The notes: generated from the letters alone by a model not told the origin. Positions 25,986-36,115 are shown, numbered from the stretch's first letter. The stretch is 64,000 nt of DNA from CAYPIE01 sp964410665 (GCA_964410665.1 CAYPIE010000012.1:32209-96208), one strand, 5' to 3'. Numbers and translations: made by a program.

Positions 25986-27125
25986 TTATTTATTTCCCAT
26001 GGGGTGAAACGCTTCCGGCCGTGCGAGGAGTTCATCGAGCAACGGGGGTCGTTTTGCGAAGCGGTCCACGTACTCCTGTTGCGTCGAGCTCAGACGCACC
26101 TGGACTTTGTTGGCGTGGTGCAGGGCAATGTCGGCAAATTTGTGGTCTAAAAACGGATTGCGAAAGCGGTCCAAGGTTTGTCGGGCGAAGGTTTCGCCGT
26201 CCTCGACACGCCCCTCCAGGGTGGGCACAATTTCCGAAAATAGAAGCTGTTCGAGCCAGCGACACAGTTCCTCATCGTCCATGGCCTGGCGGACGAGGGC
26301 ATGCCCTTTGGCGACTGCACGGATCAGTAACGCGGTGTGTGCGGCATTGAGAATGCGTACCTTGCGGAGAAAAAACGGAGCCACATCGGGAGTGCGAACG
26401 ATGGCGGGGTGTTGGGCGAATGGGGCGTCGGGATGGTCTTCCAGGGCGAACAGCGCATAGGGTTCGGCGACCAACAACAGTGGATCTTCCGCCAGCAGCG
26501 GATGTTCTTTCGGTGTCCCTGAAACAATCCGATCGACCAAGGTATGCAGCCAACGACAATCGTGTTCGATCCAGTGCAGAAGGTGGGTGGGGTAGTTCCA
26601 CGTTTGCCCAAGGTCGAGGACCGTCTGGCGTAAGCGCTGGGCATTCCCCTCCAGCAATTCACAGGGAATGATCACCGGAGGCGGTGAGCCCGCGGCATGG
26701 CGATCACGCAGCAGCTGCAATAGTTTGGCCGGAAAGGACCGGGGGGGGGATTGGTCGGGTTGGTCGGTCGGATCCAGCTGGTAGCCCGCCTCGGTGGTAT
26801 TCGAGAGAAAGTAACGGATGGTCGGTGTGCAGGCCAGGGCGCGAATCTCCTCCCATTGCTCGGTTGCAACCAGAGCCCGGCGGATGGAGGCACATTCCTC
26901 GACCCGATCAATGACCTCTCCCTCGGCGAAGCCACGAATGACGACATGATAGCGACCTTGTCGGGCATTGAGCAGTCGGGCACGGTCATCGCCGGTGGAT
27001 TGCACCACCGCGATCTGACCGACCTGCTGCCCTGCCTGATTGGCCTGATGGACAAACAAATCGGCAAACGCTCGCAAAAAACGGCCAGCGCCAAACTGCA
27101 AGATCGTTTCAGGAAGTGCTGTCAT
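25986..27125 (-). CDS. Mannitol/altronate-type polyol dehydrogenase (UxaB-like)
   Basis: The 379-residue product starts MTALPETILQFGAGRFLRAF, the N-terminal NAD-binding motif of polyol-specific long-chain dehydrogenases. It has the family signature K-x4-N-x2-H in FLRKVRILNAAH and a C-terminal DHKFADIALHHANKVQVRL segment. Tagaturonate reductases (UxaB) and mannonate oxidoreductases (UxuB) are the nearest relatives I can name; which substrate is used here cannot be told. It is ~100 residues shorter than E. coli UxaB, within the range of compact family members. AGGA lies 8 nt before the ATG at 27125; an ATG at 27155 is less likely. No other uronate genes are nearby. Confidence 0.82.
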   Translation of the reverse strand: MTALPETILQFGAGRFLRAFADLFVHQANQAGQQVGQIAVVQSTGDDRARLLNARQGRYHVVIRGFAEGEVIDRVEECASIRRALVATEQWEEIRALACTPTIRYFLSNTTEAGYQLDPTDQPDQSPPRSFPAKLLQLLRDRHAAGSPPPVIIPCELLEGNAQRLRQTVLDLGQTWNYPTHLLHWIEHDCRWLHTLVDRIVSGTPKEHPLLAEDPLLLVAEPYALFALEDHPDAPFAQHPAIVRTPDVAPFFLRKVRILNAAHTALLIRAVAKGHALVRQAMDDEELCRWLEQLLFSEIVPTLEGRVEDGETFARQTLDRFRNPFLDHKFADIALHHANKVQVRLSSTQQEYVDRFAKRPPLLDELLARPEAFHPMGNK

Positions 27126-27386
27126 GGTGCGGGTCCTGGGGCGGTTGTCGCGCAACCCGTAGGCTGCGCGGATCGGGTTCCATCGTGGCGGCTTGGTCTT
27201 GGCCCGTAAGATACACAGGAATCGAGTGCCTGGCCAGTCAAAGGAGGATCGCCGGGGTTTGAACCGAGATCAAGCCGCGGTTTCGGCGTGACGTCAGATG
27301 GCGGCCGGAGGTTGGCGTGGGGCTGGACCTATGCGGTGCATAGGCAGTGAATCTAGTCCGTCAGGGGTATTCAACAGGATGGAGCA

Positions 27387-28874
27387 ATGGCGTTTTTGTT
27401 ATTGATCGTTTTGATGGTCGCGTGCTTGCCCCTGGATTGGCCGCTGCCGTGGTTGCCCTTGACGGATTGGGGAAGTCTGCTGGCAACCCTGGCCGTGGTG
27501 GGGGGGACCTGGCTGTTGGCGGCCGGGACCAGCCTTGCACTGATCGTCTATCTCCGACGTGCTCCACACGACCACGCACGGGTGCTGCGTGTGTATGTGA
27601 GCTGGCGGTCGCTGCATGCATGGCTACTTATCTCAAGCTTTGTGGGTTGTCTGGTCTTTCTGGGCTGGGGATGGTCCGTGCGTCAGCTTTGTCAAATATC
27701 TCTTCAAGGACGCTCGTTGGTGGCTCCTGGAGCCGAGCTCATTCTCCTATTGCCCTATGGGCTGATGTGCCTGGGGAGCTGGTTGAGCTTTTATGAACTG
27801 GAACAAGCGCTGCTTCAGGCAAGTCGCGGGGCGTTGCCAGGCGGACTGTCCCGCGGTCAGTATCTGCTGTTTCAAGCTCGCCAGCAGAGCTTGTTGTTCA
27901 TGCTTCCTTTGGGGGTATTAATCACTCAGCAAAGCGTGGTGCGGCTTGCACCGGGCTGGGCGGACGCGGCATGGTTTCCCGTGGGGATGCTGGCGGGGTT
28001 GTGCGGACTGTTGTTGATCTTACCGCTGCTGTTGCGGCCACTACTTGGCTGGCGGTCGATCCCGGACGGCCCTGTCCGCCAGCGTCTGGGCGAGCATGCA
28101 ATGCATCTCGGCGTGCGCTATCGGGATCTGTTGTGCTGGGATACCCATGGCATGATGGCCAACGCACTGGTGTTGGGGGTGATCCCGCGGTGGCGTTATC
28201 TCGTCTTCACCGATCGATTGTTAGCACAACTTAGTGCCGCGGAACTCGATGCAGTATTGGGGCACGAACTGGGCCATATTAAGTATCGACATTTTCTGTT
28301 TTATCTTAGCTTCTTTCTTCTGAGTGTTCTGGTCATTTCCATGGCGTGGGCCTGCACGCTGCCGTGGTGGGCTGATCTTGAGATTGCCTGGTTGCAACGC
28401 CATCCAGACTGGTTAGGCGTACTTCCCTTGGTCAGTATTGGTCTGTACATTTTCGTGGTGTTTGGTTTTTTCTCGCGGCGTTGTGAACGTCAGGCCGATC
28501 TGTATGGCTGTCAGCTTATCTCGCAGTTAAGCGAGGCTCCGCCGAAGCCAGGGCAAGATTTCAGTCCTCAGGGGATCGGCGTCTTCATCCGAGCGTTACG
28601 TCGGGTACAGCAGCTCAATGGTGGTGGGGATTCGGAGGGGCGTCGCCGGGGCAACCGGCTGGTACGCTGGATGGACGGATTGCAGGCATGGCAACATGCC
28701 ACCATCGCCCAGCGGATTGCCTTTCTGGAACGGGTTGCCGCGGATCCTGGAGTGGCAGGGCGTTTTCAACGTCGCTTTCGCTGGCTGCAATGCAGCACCC
28801 TGGTAGGACTGGCAGGCTTGCTCAGCGGGATGCTCTGGTGGCATGGCTGGGAGCCTCTGCTTCAAGCCATTTAA
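27387..28874 (+). CDS. M48-family membrane zinc metalloprotease
   Basis: The 495-residue protein has several N-terminal membrane spans, then the zinc site HELGH (about residue 293) in LGHELGHIKYRHF, and the downstream glutamate ligand in RRCERQADLYGC (~E368). This is the HtpX/Ste24 (M48) arrangement, with the active site at the cytoplasmic face of the membrane. Two or three spans lie between HELGH and the Glu, as in Ste24-like members. Family members degrade misfolded membrane proteins or process prenylated peptides; here the substrate is unknown. AGGA lies 7 nt before the ATG. It precedes comF on the same strand by 166 bp. Confidence 0.88.
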   Translation: MAFLLLIVLMVACLPLDWPLPWLPLTDWGSLLATLAVVGGTWLLAAGTSLALIVYLRRAPHDHARVLRVYVSWRSLHAWLLISSFVGCLVFLGWGWSVRQLCQISLQGRSLVAPGAELILLLPYGLMCLGSWLSFYELEQALLQASRGALPGGLSRGQYLLFQARQQSLLFMLPLGVLITQQSVVRLAPGWADAAWFPVGMLAGLCGLLLILPLLLRPLLGWRSIPDGPVRQRLGEHAMHLGVRYRDLLCWDTHGMMANALVLGVIPRWRYLVFTDRLLAQLSAAELDAVLGHELGHIKYRHFLFYLSFFLLSVLVISMAWACTLPWWADLEIAWLQRHPDWLGVLPLVSIGLYIFVVFGFFSRRCERQADLYGCQLISQLSEAPPKPGQDFSPQGIGVFIRALRRVQQLNGGGDSEGRRRGNRLVRWMDGLQAWQHATIAQRIAFLERVAADPGVAGRFQRRFRWLQCSTLVGLAGLLSGMLWWHGWEPLLQAI

Positions 28875-29040
28875 CTGGTGGTTCACCTTGCTCAGCGGGT
28901 GGAGTGGGCTCTAGAATAGCATCACATTCTCATAAGCTCATGGAAAGCCCAGGCGGTGGATATCAACGCATGGGCGAACACCATGGTCCTCTTGGATGGG
29001 CCGGCTTGGTGGGTTGAGGCCTGCCACTCTGGAAATTGCC

Positions 29041-29772
29041 ATGCCACGACGCTTGCTGGGGGAGCTTGCGCATGGTTTGCGTGAGCTGATCTATCCCCGA
29101 ATTTGTTGGGCTTGTCGCACGGCGCTGCGTCAGGAGCAGCGGGATTTTTGTGCCGTATGTCGTGAACGGCTGCTATGCGATCGCTTTCCAAGTTGCCCAC
29201 GCTGCAGTAGCAGTGTAGGACCGCACAGTGATACCACGAGAGGCTGTGTGCGCTGTCGCGATCAGAAGTTTCAGTTTGAAGCAGTACGCCGGCTGGGACC
29301 GTATGCGGATTTGCTCAGGACACTCATTCTCAGTATCAAATTTGTACACTATGAAGGGTTGGCGGAGGCGCTGGGACGACTCTGGGCCGAACGCCATGCC
29401 GAGGTGGTCCGGAATTGGCAGCCGGTTGCTCTGGTACCGGTGCCTTTGCACTGGTGGCGGCATTATCGCCGAGGTTACAACCAGAGTCAGGCGATTGCCC
29501 GAGGCATAGCTCAGGTGCTTGGAGTGCCCTGTCGACCGGATCTGGTCCGTCGGGTTCGGGCAACTCCCAAACAAATGCGACGGAACCCTTCGGAGCGTCG
29601 TGTGAATGTCCACGATGCGTTTCGCGCTCGCAAAGCGCGACTGGGAAAAGGACAAACCTTCCTGATTATCGATGATGTCCTCACCACCGGAAGTACTGCC
29701 CATGAAGTCGCTCGAACGCTCCGACAGGCGGGCGCCGCTCGTGTGATGGTGGGGATTCTCGGGCATGACTGA
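29041..29772 (+). CDS. comF: ComF-family phosphoribosyltransferase-like protein
   Basis: The 243-residue protein has an N-terminal zinc-binding set of four C-x2-C pairs (CWAC, CAVC, CPRC, CVRC) and a C-terminal type I phosphoribosyltransferase domain with the PRPP loop FLIIDDVLTTGSTAHEVA. ALVPVPLHWWRHYRRGYNQSQAIA is the typical ComF central motif. In naturally competent bacteria ComF proteins are needed for DNA uptake, but close homologues (GntX) occur widely without proven competence. An in-frame ATG at 28996 would add 15 residues; I prefer 29041 because the family begins near there. The ribosome site is weak in either case. Confidence 0.9.
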   Translation: MPRRLLGELAHGLRELIYPRICWACRTALRQEQRDFCAVCRERLLCDRFPSCPRCSSSVGPHSDTTRGCVRCRDQKFQFEAVRRLGPYADLLRTLILSIKFVHYEGLAEALGRLWAERHAEVVRNWQPVALVPVPLHWWRHYRRGYNQSQAIARGIAQVLGVPCRPDLVRRVRATPKQMRRNPSERRVNVHDAFRARKARLGKGQTFLIIDDVLTTGSTAHEVARTLRQAGAARVMVGILGHD

Positions 29773-29993
29773 GTCTTGGGGTATTCCAAGGCTGAATGAG
29801 CCGAATGAATCCTGGCAAATGTCTGCATTTGGCATGCCTGCGGGAAAATCCAGATCCCTCTGGTCTGGCAGATTCCGTGCCGTGCTGCACCGGCACGGTG
29901 GGGTGGTTGGGGCACGTTCGGGTGGGCTTACCGGGGGACTTGCGACGATACACAAGAGAAATCTTCTTAGTGAATCAACAGGAGGGGGCTGGG

Positions 29994-30983
29994 ATGCTTC
30001 GTTGCTGGGCTGCGTTGCTTTTGACCGGATGGTTCTCGGGAAGCGTTCTAGGCCAGTCGCTCGAAAGTCTTTTTCCCGATCGGGATCATGATTTCGGTAC
30101 AGTGCCGCATGGTCCTGTCTTGACGCATTATTTTCCCTTGCACAATCGCACGGCGCAGCCGTTACGAATTGGGAATGTCCGGGTATCATGTGGTTGTGTG
30201 ACCGCCAAGGCGGCCCAGACGATTCTCCAGCCGGGCGAGGCCAGTGTCATTGTCGTCCAAATGGATACCCGCCGTTTCGATGGACCCTGGGTGGCGACGG
30301 TCTATGTTCAGTTTCTTGAACCGGTGCCCCAAGAAGTGGCCTTACGACTACAAGCACACAGCCGCCGCGACTTTCAAATTCACCCCGATACCGTCAACTT
30401 TGGCCGCTTACCGCTGGGCAAGGGAGCAACCCAGCAAGTCACCCTGTCGCTTTATAGCCAGCAAGGCTGGACCGTGACGCATACCACGTCGGACACGGCT
30501 TACATTGTCCCGACTGTGCGTCCAGTTGAAGGCAATTATCCTGGGGAAGTGCGCTATCTGTTGACGGCAACCCTGTCCCCCGATCTGCCCATTGGTAAAT
30601 GGTATACCGATTTGTGGGTCCACACCAACAGCACGCAAGTGCCGCGGATTCGCGTTCCGCTCATGGTCGAGGTCGAACCGGACATTCAGGCTTCGCCCAA
30701 TCGGATCGAATGGCCAACGGCCACCGTGGGTCAGACGGTGCAAAAGAAATTGTTAGTGCGCGGCAATCAACCGTTTCGCATTGTACGCACAAGCGCGCTG
30801 CCTGAGGGGATGCGACTCTCGGGGCAGATCGGCTCGCGACAGCGGGTGCATGTGCTGAGCTTGGAGTTCACTCCGAGCACGGTGAAAGATGTAAATAAAT
30901 ATTTGCGTTTGTTTACTGACGCAGTCGGTCAACCTATGATCGATGTGCCGATCGTAGCCAAAGTGATGCCACAAGGGGGATGA
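29994..30983 (+). CDS. Secreted DUF1573 protein
   Basis: The 329-residue protein has a signal peptide (MLRCWAALLLTGWFSGSVLGQ) and then a DUF1573 domain: HDFGTVPHGPVLTHYFPLHN and VSCGCVTAKAAQTILQPGE, with the characteristic CGC. Further Ig-like (ASH/HYDIN-type) beta domains follow. The AGGAGG at 29980-29985, 8 nt upstream, fixes the ATG at 29994; the frame stays open far upstream to 29796 without a ribosome site. DUF1573 proteins are common, often multicopy, in planctomycetes and Bacteroidetes; function unknown, probably periplasmic. It is convergent with the kinase-cyclase gene, with only 10 bp between stops. Confidence 0.88.
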   Translation: MLRCWAALLLTGWFSGSVLGQSLESLFPDRDHDFGTVPHGPVLTHYFPLHNRTAQPLRIGNVRVSCGCVTAKAAQTILQPGEASVIVVQMDTRRFDGPWVATVYVQFLEPVPQEVALRLQAHSRRDFQIHPDTVNFGRLPLGKGATQQVTLSLYSQQGWTVTHTTSDTAYIVPTVRPVEGNYPGEVRYLLTATLSPDLPIGKWYTDLWVHTNSTQVPRIRVPLMVEVEPDIQASPNRIEWPTATVGQTVQKKLLVRGNQPFRIVRTSALPEGMRLSGQIGSRQRVHVLSLEFTPSTVKDVNKYLRLFTDAVGQPMIDVPIVAKVMPQGG

Positions 30984-30993
30984 TCGATCGGGC

Positions 30994-33900
30994 TTAGGGC
31001 CTGGTGGAGGTCGATGGCTCCCTGTCCGTCGCCGCGAGGTTGACAACGATCGGGTCAACCTCGGGGAAGCCGTCAAGGACCCTGGCAACGTCCGGGTCAT
31101 AGGCCAGTGTGCTGGAAAGAATGATCCCGCTTTCCGTCGCGAGCTCAAGCAGCTGGGTTGCGATGTTGACCGATCGACCAAAGTAATCCAGCCGATCGTT
31201 CAAGGTCACCGCCATGACCGGTCCGCGATGCACGCCGACCCGTGGTCGGAGGCTTGCGGTGCTGCCGTTGTGTCGAAGCACGTCGGGGATCTCCAGTGCT
31301 GCTCGGACACCGGCTACCGGGTCGGTAAATGCCGCCAAGACGCCCTCAGCGAGTGTTTTCACCACCCCACCGCCATGCTGCTGGACACATGCCTCAAGCA
31401 GGCGAAATTGCTCGCAAAGCATACCGAAAACACGCGATTCTCCCCACTGCCGATAAAGTTCGTCCGCTTCGATCAGATCGGTGACCAGCAAGGTTAGATT
31501 GGTGACGCTCACGAGTTGTCCGGGGGCCAGAACCTGCTCGGGGAACAAGTCGCGAAAAAGCGTTGAGGCTGCCGCCTGGGCGGCAGTCACCGCATCCTCC
31601 CGCAGTGCAGACCGTTCCAGTCGGATCAGAACTTCTTGATCGGAGTCATTGCTGAGTGCTAAGAGTTGTTCTCCAGGACGGAGGCGGCAACCCTTGGCAG
31701 GCAGGCTCGGACAGTCGACCTGGACCTCCCAACGCGAACGAAACGCCAGGGCGTCGACACGAAGCTCCAGGGCATAGCCCAGCTGCGGACCGCGGAGACA
31801 ATATCGGCCTGCACCCAGGTGTAATTCGAGGTTCAGTCGTTCGCCGGCGGCCACGCGGACCTGGGCCACCACATGGGGTAGATGCACTGGTCCGCCGATA
31901 CAATACGTCCCAAGGTCGGCCTGCCGTATCGTGGGGTGGGCTTGAAAAATCAGCTCGATCGATCGGGCGAAATCGACGGTAAAGTCGAGGTGGCAGGCAT
32001 CGCACCGCCCATGGTGCCGCACTTCGCGAAGGGTATCGGCGACACAAGCTGAGATTTGGCAGACCGGGCAAAGAATGTCCCACTTCAACAGGACCAACCC
32101 AGTCACTGCTCCTTTGAGCAGCATGGTCAGCGTTTCATGCTCGTCCAGGTTCAGTCGTTGGGCCAGGACCCGGGGCCGGATGCGGGCGATTTCTTGGGCA
32201 GGGGCCGAGGCTAAAAAATCACCGACCCGCTGGAACACACTCGGATGGACTCCCTCCGCAGCGAGTCGATCGAGTTGTTGTTCCAGGCAGCGTCGTTGGC
32301 GGCGACTGAGGGATTCGGGATCCTCAAACGGGTCGGTCAGCGAAGAGCTGAGACGACCAGCAAGGGCAGCCCCGATCCGTCGGTACAGCCGATCAAAGGC
32401 TTGCCGCGCTTTGCGTCCAACCTCCAATGCCGCGACCAACCTCCCCAGCCGCCAGCGGGGCTCGAGCCAAACCCGGTGGATCAAAGTCGTGCCCCCATCA
32501 CGCTGCGGACGAAATTCCACCGCACTGACTAACCACTTGAACGGCCCTTGGTGATACTCGCGTAGCACCCCGAACCGGCACCCTTCGACCCACTCATACG
32601 GGTGTTCTTGCCAGCGGATAGCAAAGCCCTTGGCAGTAAAGTGCCCAAACCGGCCTGGCTTGCCGCTGGGATCGGGTTCCGCGGTATATTGGACCGGAGG
32701 CAGGCCGACCGCCCGATTGACCCGTTCGGTATTGGATACATGGGGCCACAACTCGGCGGCGGAAGCTGCCAGTTGCCAGCTCCATTCATACTGGATGACC
32801 TGGTTACCCGCATAATCGGGCGCTCTCGGATGGATGTGGATGCGGGTGGGCTCCCCACGCAGAAGCCGCTCCAGATCGTCCAACAATTGCCCTGCATCGG
32901 CATACCGTTGCTCGGGTTGTTTCGCCAACGACTTGTTGATGACCTGAGCGACGCCATCACTGAGTTCGTGATGGAGCGTGCGCACCCCCGGCGGTGACTC
33001 ATGCAGATGTTGAGCAATCAGGCTGGTCGGCGAATCGCCCAGAAACGGTGGGCGGCCCGTGAGCAGATGGAATAGGGTGGCGCCGATGGCGTACACGTCC
33101 CAGCGTGCATCGGGCTGTTGGGTCCCGGTACACTGCTCCGGGGACATGTAATTGAGCGTGCCGAGAATGGCACCAAATTGCGTTACATCCAGAGAACCTG
33201 ATTCAAGAAGATGACGAGCCAGGCCAAAATCCGAGAGTTTGGCGTGTGGTCCGCTGGAGCGGATCAAGTCTGACTCTGAAGCAGGGGCATGGCTCAAGAG
33301 AATGTTGTCGGGTTTAATATCCCGGTGAATGATGCCATGTCGATGGGCATCCACCAGAGCACGACAAACATCCGCCATAATCGCCAGCGCGCTTGGCTCG
33401 CTTAGGCGGCCGTGGATCCGTAGCCAGGTGCCCAGACTTGGACCGGGAACATATTCCATCACCAGATAAGGCGTCCCGGCGGCCTCATTCACTTCGAGCA
33501 GGTTGGCGACGTAGGGGTTATGAACTTGGGCCAGCAGACGCACTTCCTTGGCAAAACGACGGCGGAGGTTGGGGTCGGCCGCCCAATCGCCGCGGAGCTT
33601 CTTGATCGCCACGATGGTGTCATCGGCCTCATCCCGAGCACGGTAGACCGTCCCCATGCCTCCCTGGCCAAGTGCTTCGAGCAAGCGGAAGCGACCCAAG
33701 GAGATCTCCTCGGGGCCAGTTGTCGGGTGCAAATGTTCAATGAGCTGGCTGCGTCCACGCTGGACATTGGACTCGGTTCGAAGCATTGGCGGGGCGTGCA
33801 GCGTAAGATCCGCGTGGTCGGAACGCGACTCATCGATGTCAAAGTCCCCGGTCTCGGCTTCGCTGGGTGGTGAGGACGGATACTTGGCCAGCGACTCGAG

Positions 33901-34551
33901 AAGGCTTGCCATCGAAGGTCGTTGATGGGGCTGTTTGGCAAGCAGTTGCCCGATCAGTTGTCCCAGGACGGGGTCGGCAATCTGGGTGGGCTCGATCGGC
34001 TCCTCGGCTTGGAGTAACCAGGCTCCGAGCCGTCCGAGCTCCAACCCATCGCTCGCGAAATCGGCCCAGGTGGTTGGGGCAAAGTCCAGGGCGTTTGGGC
34101 GGGTGAGAGCGTCGAAGAAATCGATCAGCAGTGAACCATCTGGACGAAGGTAAACCTCATCTGGACGAAGACTGCCATGGGCGAGGCCGAATTGGTGCGC
34201 CTGCTGCAAGACTTCTCCAAGGGTCTGCAACAGGGAACGGACCCTGGCCGGGGCCACAGGCAGTTGCCGGCTCAGGGCGGTGTGTAAAGATTGCTGGGCA
34301 CGAGGTTCCAAAACCAGGTAGGCGGGTTCTTGATCAAGCTCACACTGAAACACGCGTCGAACTGCGGGGTGGTCGAACCGAGCAAGTCGCCGCAGCCATG
34401 TTCGCAACCAGCGTTGCAGTTCTTGATCCGTGTGATTCTGGGTCAGCGTGAAGATCTCAACGGGGCGGTCGTCGCTGGATAAGGCCTGATAAAAAACCCC
34501 AAAGCGAGTCTGACGGAGACGCGAGAAGACGGAATGGTTGCCCAAGTGCAT
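30994..34551 (-). CDS. Pseudokinase-kinase-SRPBCC-DUF5939-cyclase signalling protein
   Basis: From the ATG at 34551 (GGGAG 7 nt upstream) the product has 1185 residues. Residues ~1-225 are a kinase-like fold without catalytic residues (HGSLRPDEV in place of HRD-K-N, no DFG). Residues ~286-560 are a complete Hanks kinase: GQGGMGTVY, VAIKK (K317), HRDIKPDN (409-416), DFG (441-443), LNYMSPEQ. A SRPBCC-like domain (585-730) follows, then DUF5939 with two C-x2-C pairs (CPVC 828-831, CDAC 850-853) and YCIGGPVHLPHV. Residues ~1015-1175 are a class III cyclase domain. It keeps the first metal Asp (LLVTD, D1025), but the second is Glu (KTLAEG, E1069) and the catalytic Arg is Gln (VNIATQ, Q1133). No membrane span. 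Cyclase activity is therefore doubtful while kinase activity looks intact. Confidence 0.88.
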   Translation of the reverse strand: MHLGNHSVFSRLRQTRFGVFYQALSSDDRPVEIFTLTQNHTDQELQRWLRTWLRRLARFDHPAVRRVFQCELDQEPAYLVLEPRAQQSLHTALSRQLPVAPARVRSLLQTLGEVLQQAHQFGLAHGSLRPDEVYLRPDGSLLIDFFDALTRPNALDFAPTTWADFASDGLELGRLGAWLLQAEEPIEPTQIADPVLGQLIGQLLAKQPHQRPSMASLLESLAKYPSSPPSEAETGDFDIDESRSDHADLTLHAPPMLRTESNVQRGRSQLIEHLHPTTGPEEISLGRFRLLEALGQGGMGTVYRARDEADDTIVAIKKLRGDWAADPNLRRRFAKEVRLLAQVHNPYVANLLEVNEAAGTPYLVMEYVPGPSLGTWLRIHGRLSEPSALAIMADVCRALVDAHRHGIIHRDIKPDNILLSHAPASESDLIRSSGPHAKLSDFGLARHLLESGSLDVTQFGAILGTLNYMSPEQCTGTQQPDARWDVYAIGATLFHLLTGRPPFLGDSPTSLIAQHLHESPPGVRTLHHELSDGVAQVINKSLAKQPEQRYADAGQLLDDLERLLRGEPTRIHIHPRAPDYAGNQVIQYEWSWQLAASAAELWPHVSNTERVNRAVGLPPVQYTAEPDPSGKPGRFGHFTAKGFAIRWQEHPYEWVEGCRFGVLREYHQGPFKWLVSAVEFRPQRDGGTTLIHRVWLEPRWRLGRLVAALEVGRKARQAFDRLYRRIGAALAGRLSSSLTDPFEDPESLSRRQRRCLEQQLDRLAAEGVHPSVFQRVGDFLASAPAQEIARIRPRVLAQRLNLDEHETLTMLLKGAVTGLVLLKWDILCPVCQISACVADTLREVRHHGRCDACHLDFTVDFARSIELIFQAHPTIRQADLGTYCIGGPVHLPHVVAQVRVAAGERLNLELHLGAGRYCLRGPQLGYALELRVDALAFRSRWEVQVDCPSLPAKGCRLRPGEQLLALSNDSDQEVLIRLERSALREDAVTAAQAAASTLFRDLFPEQVLAPGQLVSVTNLTLLVTDLIEADELYRQWGESRVFGMLCEQFRLLEACVQQHGGGVVKTLAEGVLAAFTDPVAGVRAALEIPDVLRHNGSTASLRPRVGVHRGPVMAVTLNDRLDYFGRSVNIATQLLELATESGIILSSTLAYDPDVARVLDGFPEVDPIVVNLAATDREPSTSTRP

Positions 34552-34673
34552 GGGAAACTCCCTGGAATAGTCGCTTGAGCTGTGATTCCAGGAGCGAAGT
34601 GACTCGCAAGCAGTGACCGATCCCATTCAGCCATACTCGGAAAAGCCCACGAGCCCTTTGGTCCGTGCTCCAT

Positions 34674-35999
34674 TCAAGAGTCCGCATGGGATAGGATTTT
34701 CTGGATCTCTTGCACTGCTTGCAGGGAGAAATATCGATTGCGTTGCACTGCCTTGCGCAAATAGTCGATCCCTTTGTCGCGTTCGCCCAGCTTTAAATGA
34801 ATCATGCCCGCATGATACCAGAGCCTGGCGTCCTGAGTGCCAAGTTGTAAAGCCTTATTGATCGCGGCATTCGCCTCGCCAGTATGACCATTCTTGTAGA
34901 GTGCCCAGGCAAGGGTATCATAAGTATCGATATCTTGTCGCTGGCCGATCTCCTGGCGAGCCAGGTGTAAGGCCTGCGCGAGATGACGATCGTGTTCGGT
35001 ATAAAACCGGGCCAGTTCGCGTCGATGGGCGGCGGCGCTTGCGGGATCCTTGGCTTCCTCAGCCATGCCCGCCTCGGCTCGATCCAAGTAGCTTGCCGCT
35101 TGCTCGAGGTTGCCAAGCTGGGTGTAGACCGCGGCAAGGCCGGCCAGCAACGGGGGCTCTGGGCGGATGGAGATGGCACGCTGATACAAGGTGATGGCCG
35201 CGGCATCGTCTCCCTGGGCTGCCTGCACCTGGGCCAGTCCGGCCAAGGCGTGCACATCGTTGGGATTCTGTGCCAACGCGGACTGGAAGTGCCGAGCCGC
35301 TTCCTGCAAATGGCCCAGCGAGAACTCGTGCCTGCCAAGCCGCCAGTCATACCAAGCTAGTTGTTCTGGCAAGCCAGCGCTGGCGTCTTGTTGCGCACGA
35401 GCTTTGCGAAGCAAGGCCAAAGCTCGCTCGGTATCCCCGTGGAGTTCGTGCCAGCGAGCGAGACGGGCCAGGATGCCCGGGGACTGCCCCAGTGCAATCA
35501 GCTTTTGGTAGGCCTGGCCGGCTCGGGAATAATGGCCCAATTCCAAGCGGGCATCTCCCAAGGTTGCCCACGCTCCGGCCGAGTCGGGTTGGGCTTTAAG
35601 GACTTGTTCGCTGAGCTCAATTGCTTGGGCAAACTGATGTTGGGCGGCATGGGCTTGTGCCAAATGAATCTTGGCAGGCAGATAACCCGGCTCAACGGCC
35701 AGCGCGGCTTGAAATGCTCGCATCGCCCGCTGGAAGCTAGAAAAATCATCGGACACGCGAGCGTGACGTAGGTGTAATCGTCCCAGCATAGTTTGGCTGA
35801 GGTAGTCGTTGGGATGCTGTTGGACCCGACGAGTAAACAGCGCAATCGAGTCTTTGGTCGGTCGAATCAGTGGTGGTTTCTGCCTCGCCCCTTCATCTGC
35901 GGCGGCCATACTCAACCACCCCATGACGGCTACCAGCAAGCCAACGGCCATCCGGTAGCCGACGCCCCGCCGAGCAGATACAGTGAATCGCTTGATCAA
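34674..35999 (-). CDS. Secreted or periplasmic TPR-repeat protein
   Basis: The protein has about eight tetratricopeptide units over most of its length (for example AGAWATLGDARLELGHYSRA and LWYHAGMIHLKLGERDKGI), which form helical protein-binding scaffolds. The N-terminus is a signal peptide: basic KRFTVSARRG, hydrophobic MAVGLLVAVMGWLSM, cleavage after AAA. The start is uncertain: I use the TTG at 35999, which gives the basic n-region; an ATG at 35951 would begin inside the hydrophobic core, and the ATG at 36110 has no support. It is followed on the same strand by the kinase-cyclase gene 122 bp downstream and preceded by the DUF4331 gene. Confidence 0.8.
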   Translation of the reverse strand: MIKRFTVSARRGVGYRMAVGLLVAVMGWLSMAAADEGARQKPPLIRPTKDSIALFTRRVQQHPNDYLSQTMLGRLHLRHARVSDDFSSFQRAMRAFQAALAVEPGYLPAKIHLAQAHAAQHQFAQAIELSEQVLKAQPDSAGAWATLGDARLELGHYSRAGQAYQKLIALGQSPGILARLARWHELHGDTERALALLRKARAQQDASAGLPEQLAWYDWRLGRHEFSLGHLQEAARHFQSALAQNPNDVHALAGLAQVQAAQGDDAAAITLYQRAISIRPEPPLLAGLAAVYTQLGNLEQAASYLDRAEAGMAEEAKDPASAAAHRRELARFYTEHDRHLAQALHLARQEIGQRQDIDTYDTLAWALYKNGHTGEANAAINKALQLGTQDARLWYHAGMIHLKLGERDKGIDYLRKAVQRNRYFSLQAVQEIQKILSHADS

Positions 36000-36115
36000 A
36001 ATAACAATCTCGCGTATGAAGTTTGATGGATTTTGAGACGAGATACTACCAGCAAGCGAGCGTGGGATTCCAAGACGGCTTTCACGCTCGCGGCAAGTGT
36101 GGATGGACAAATTGC

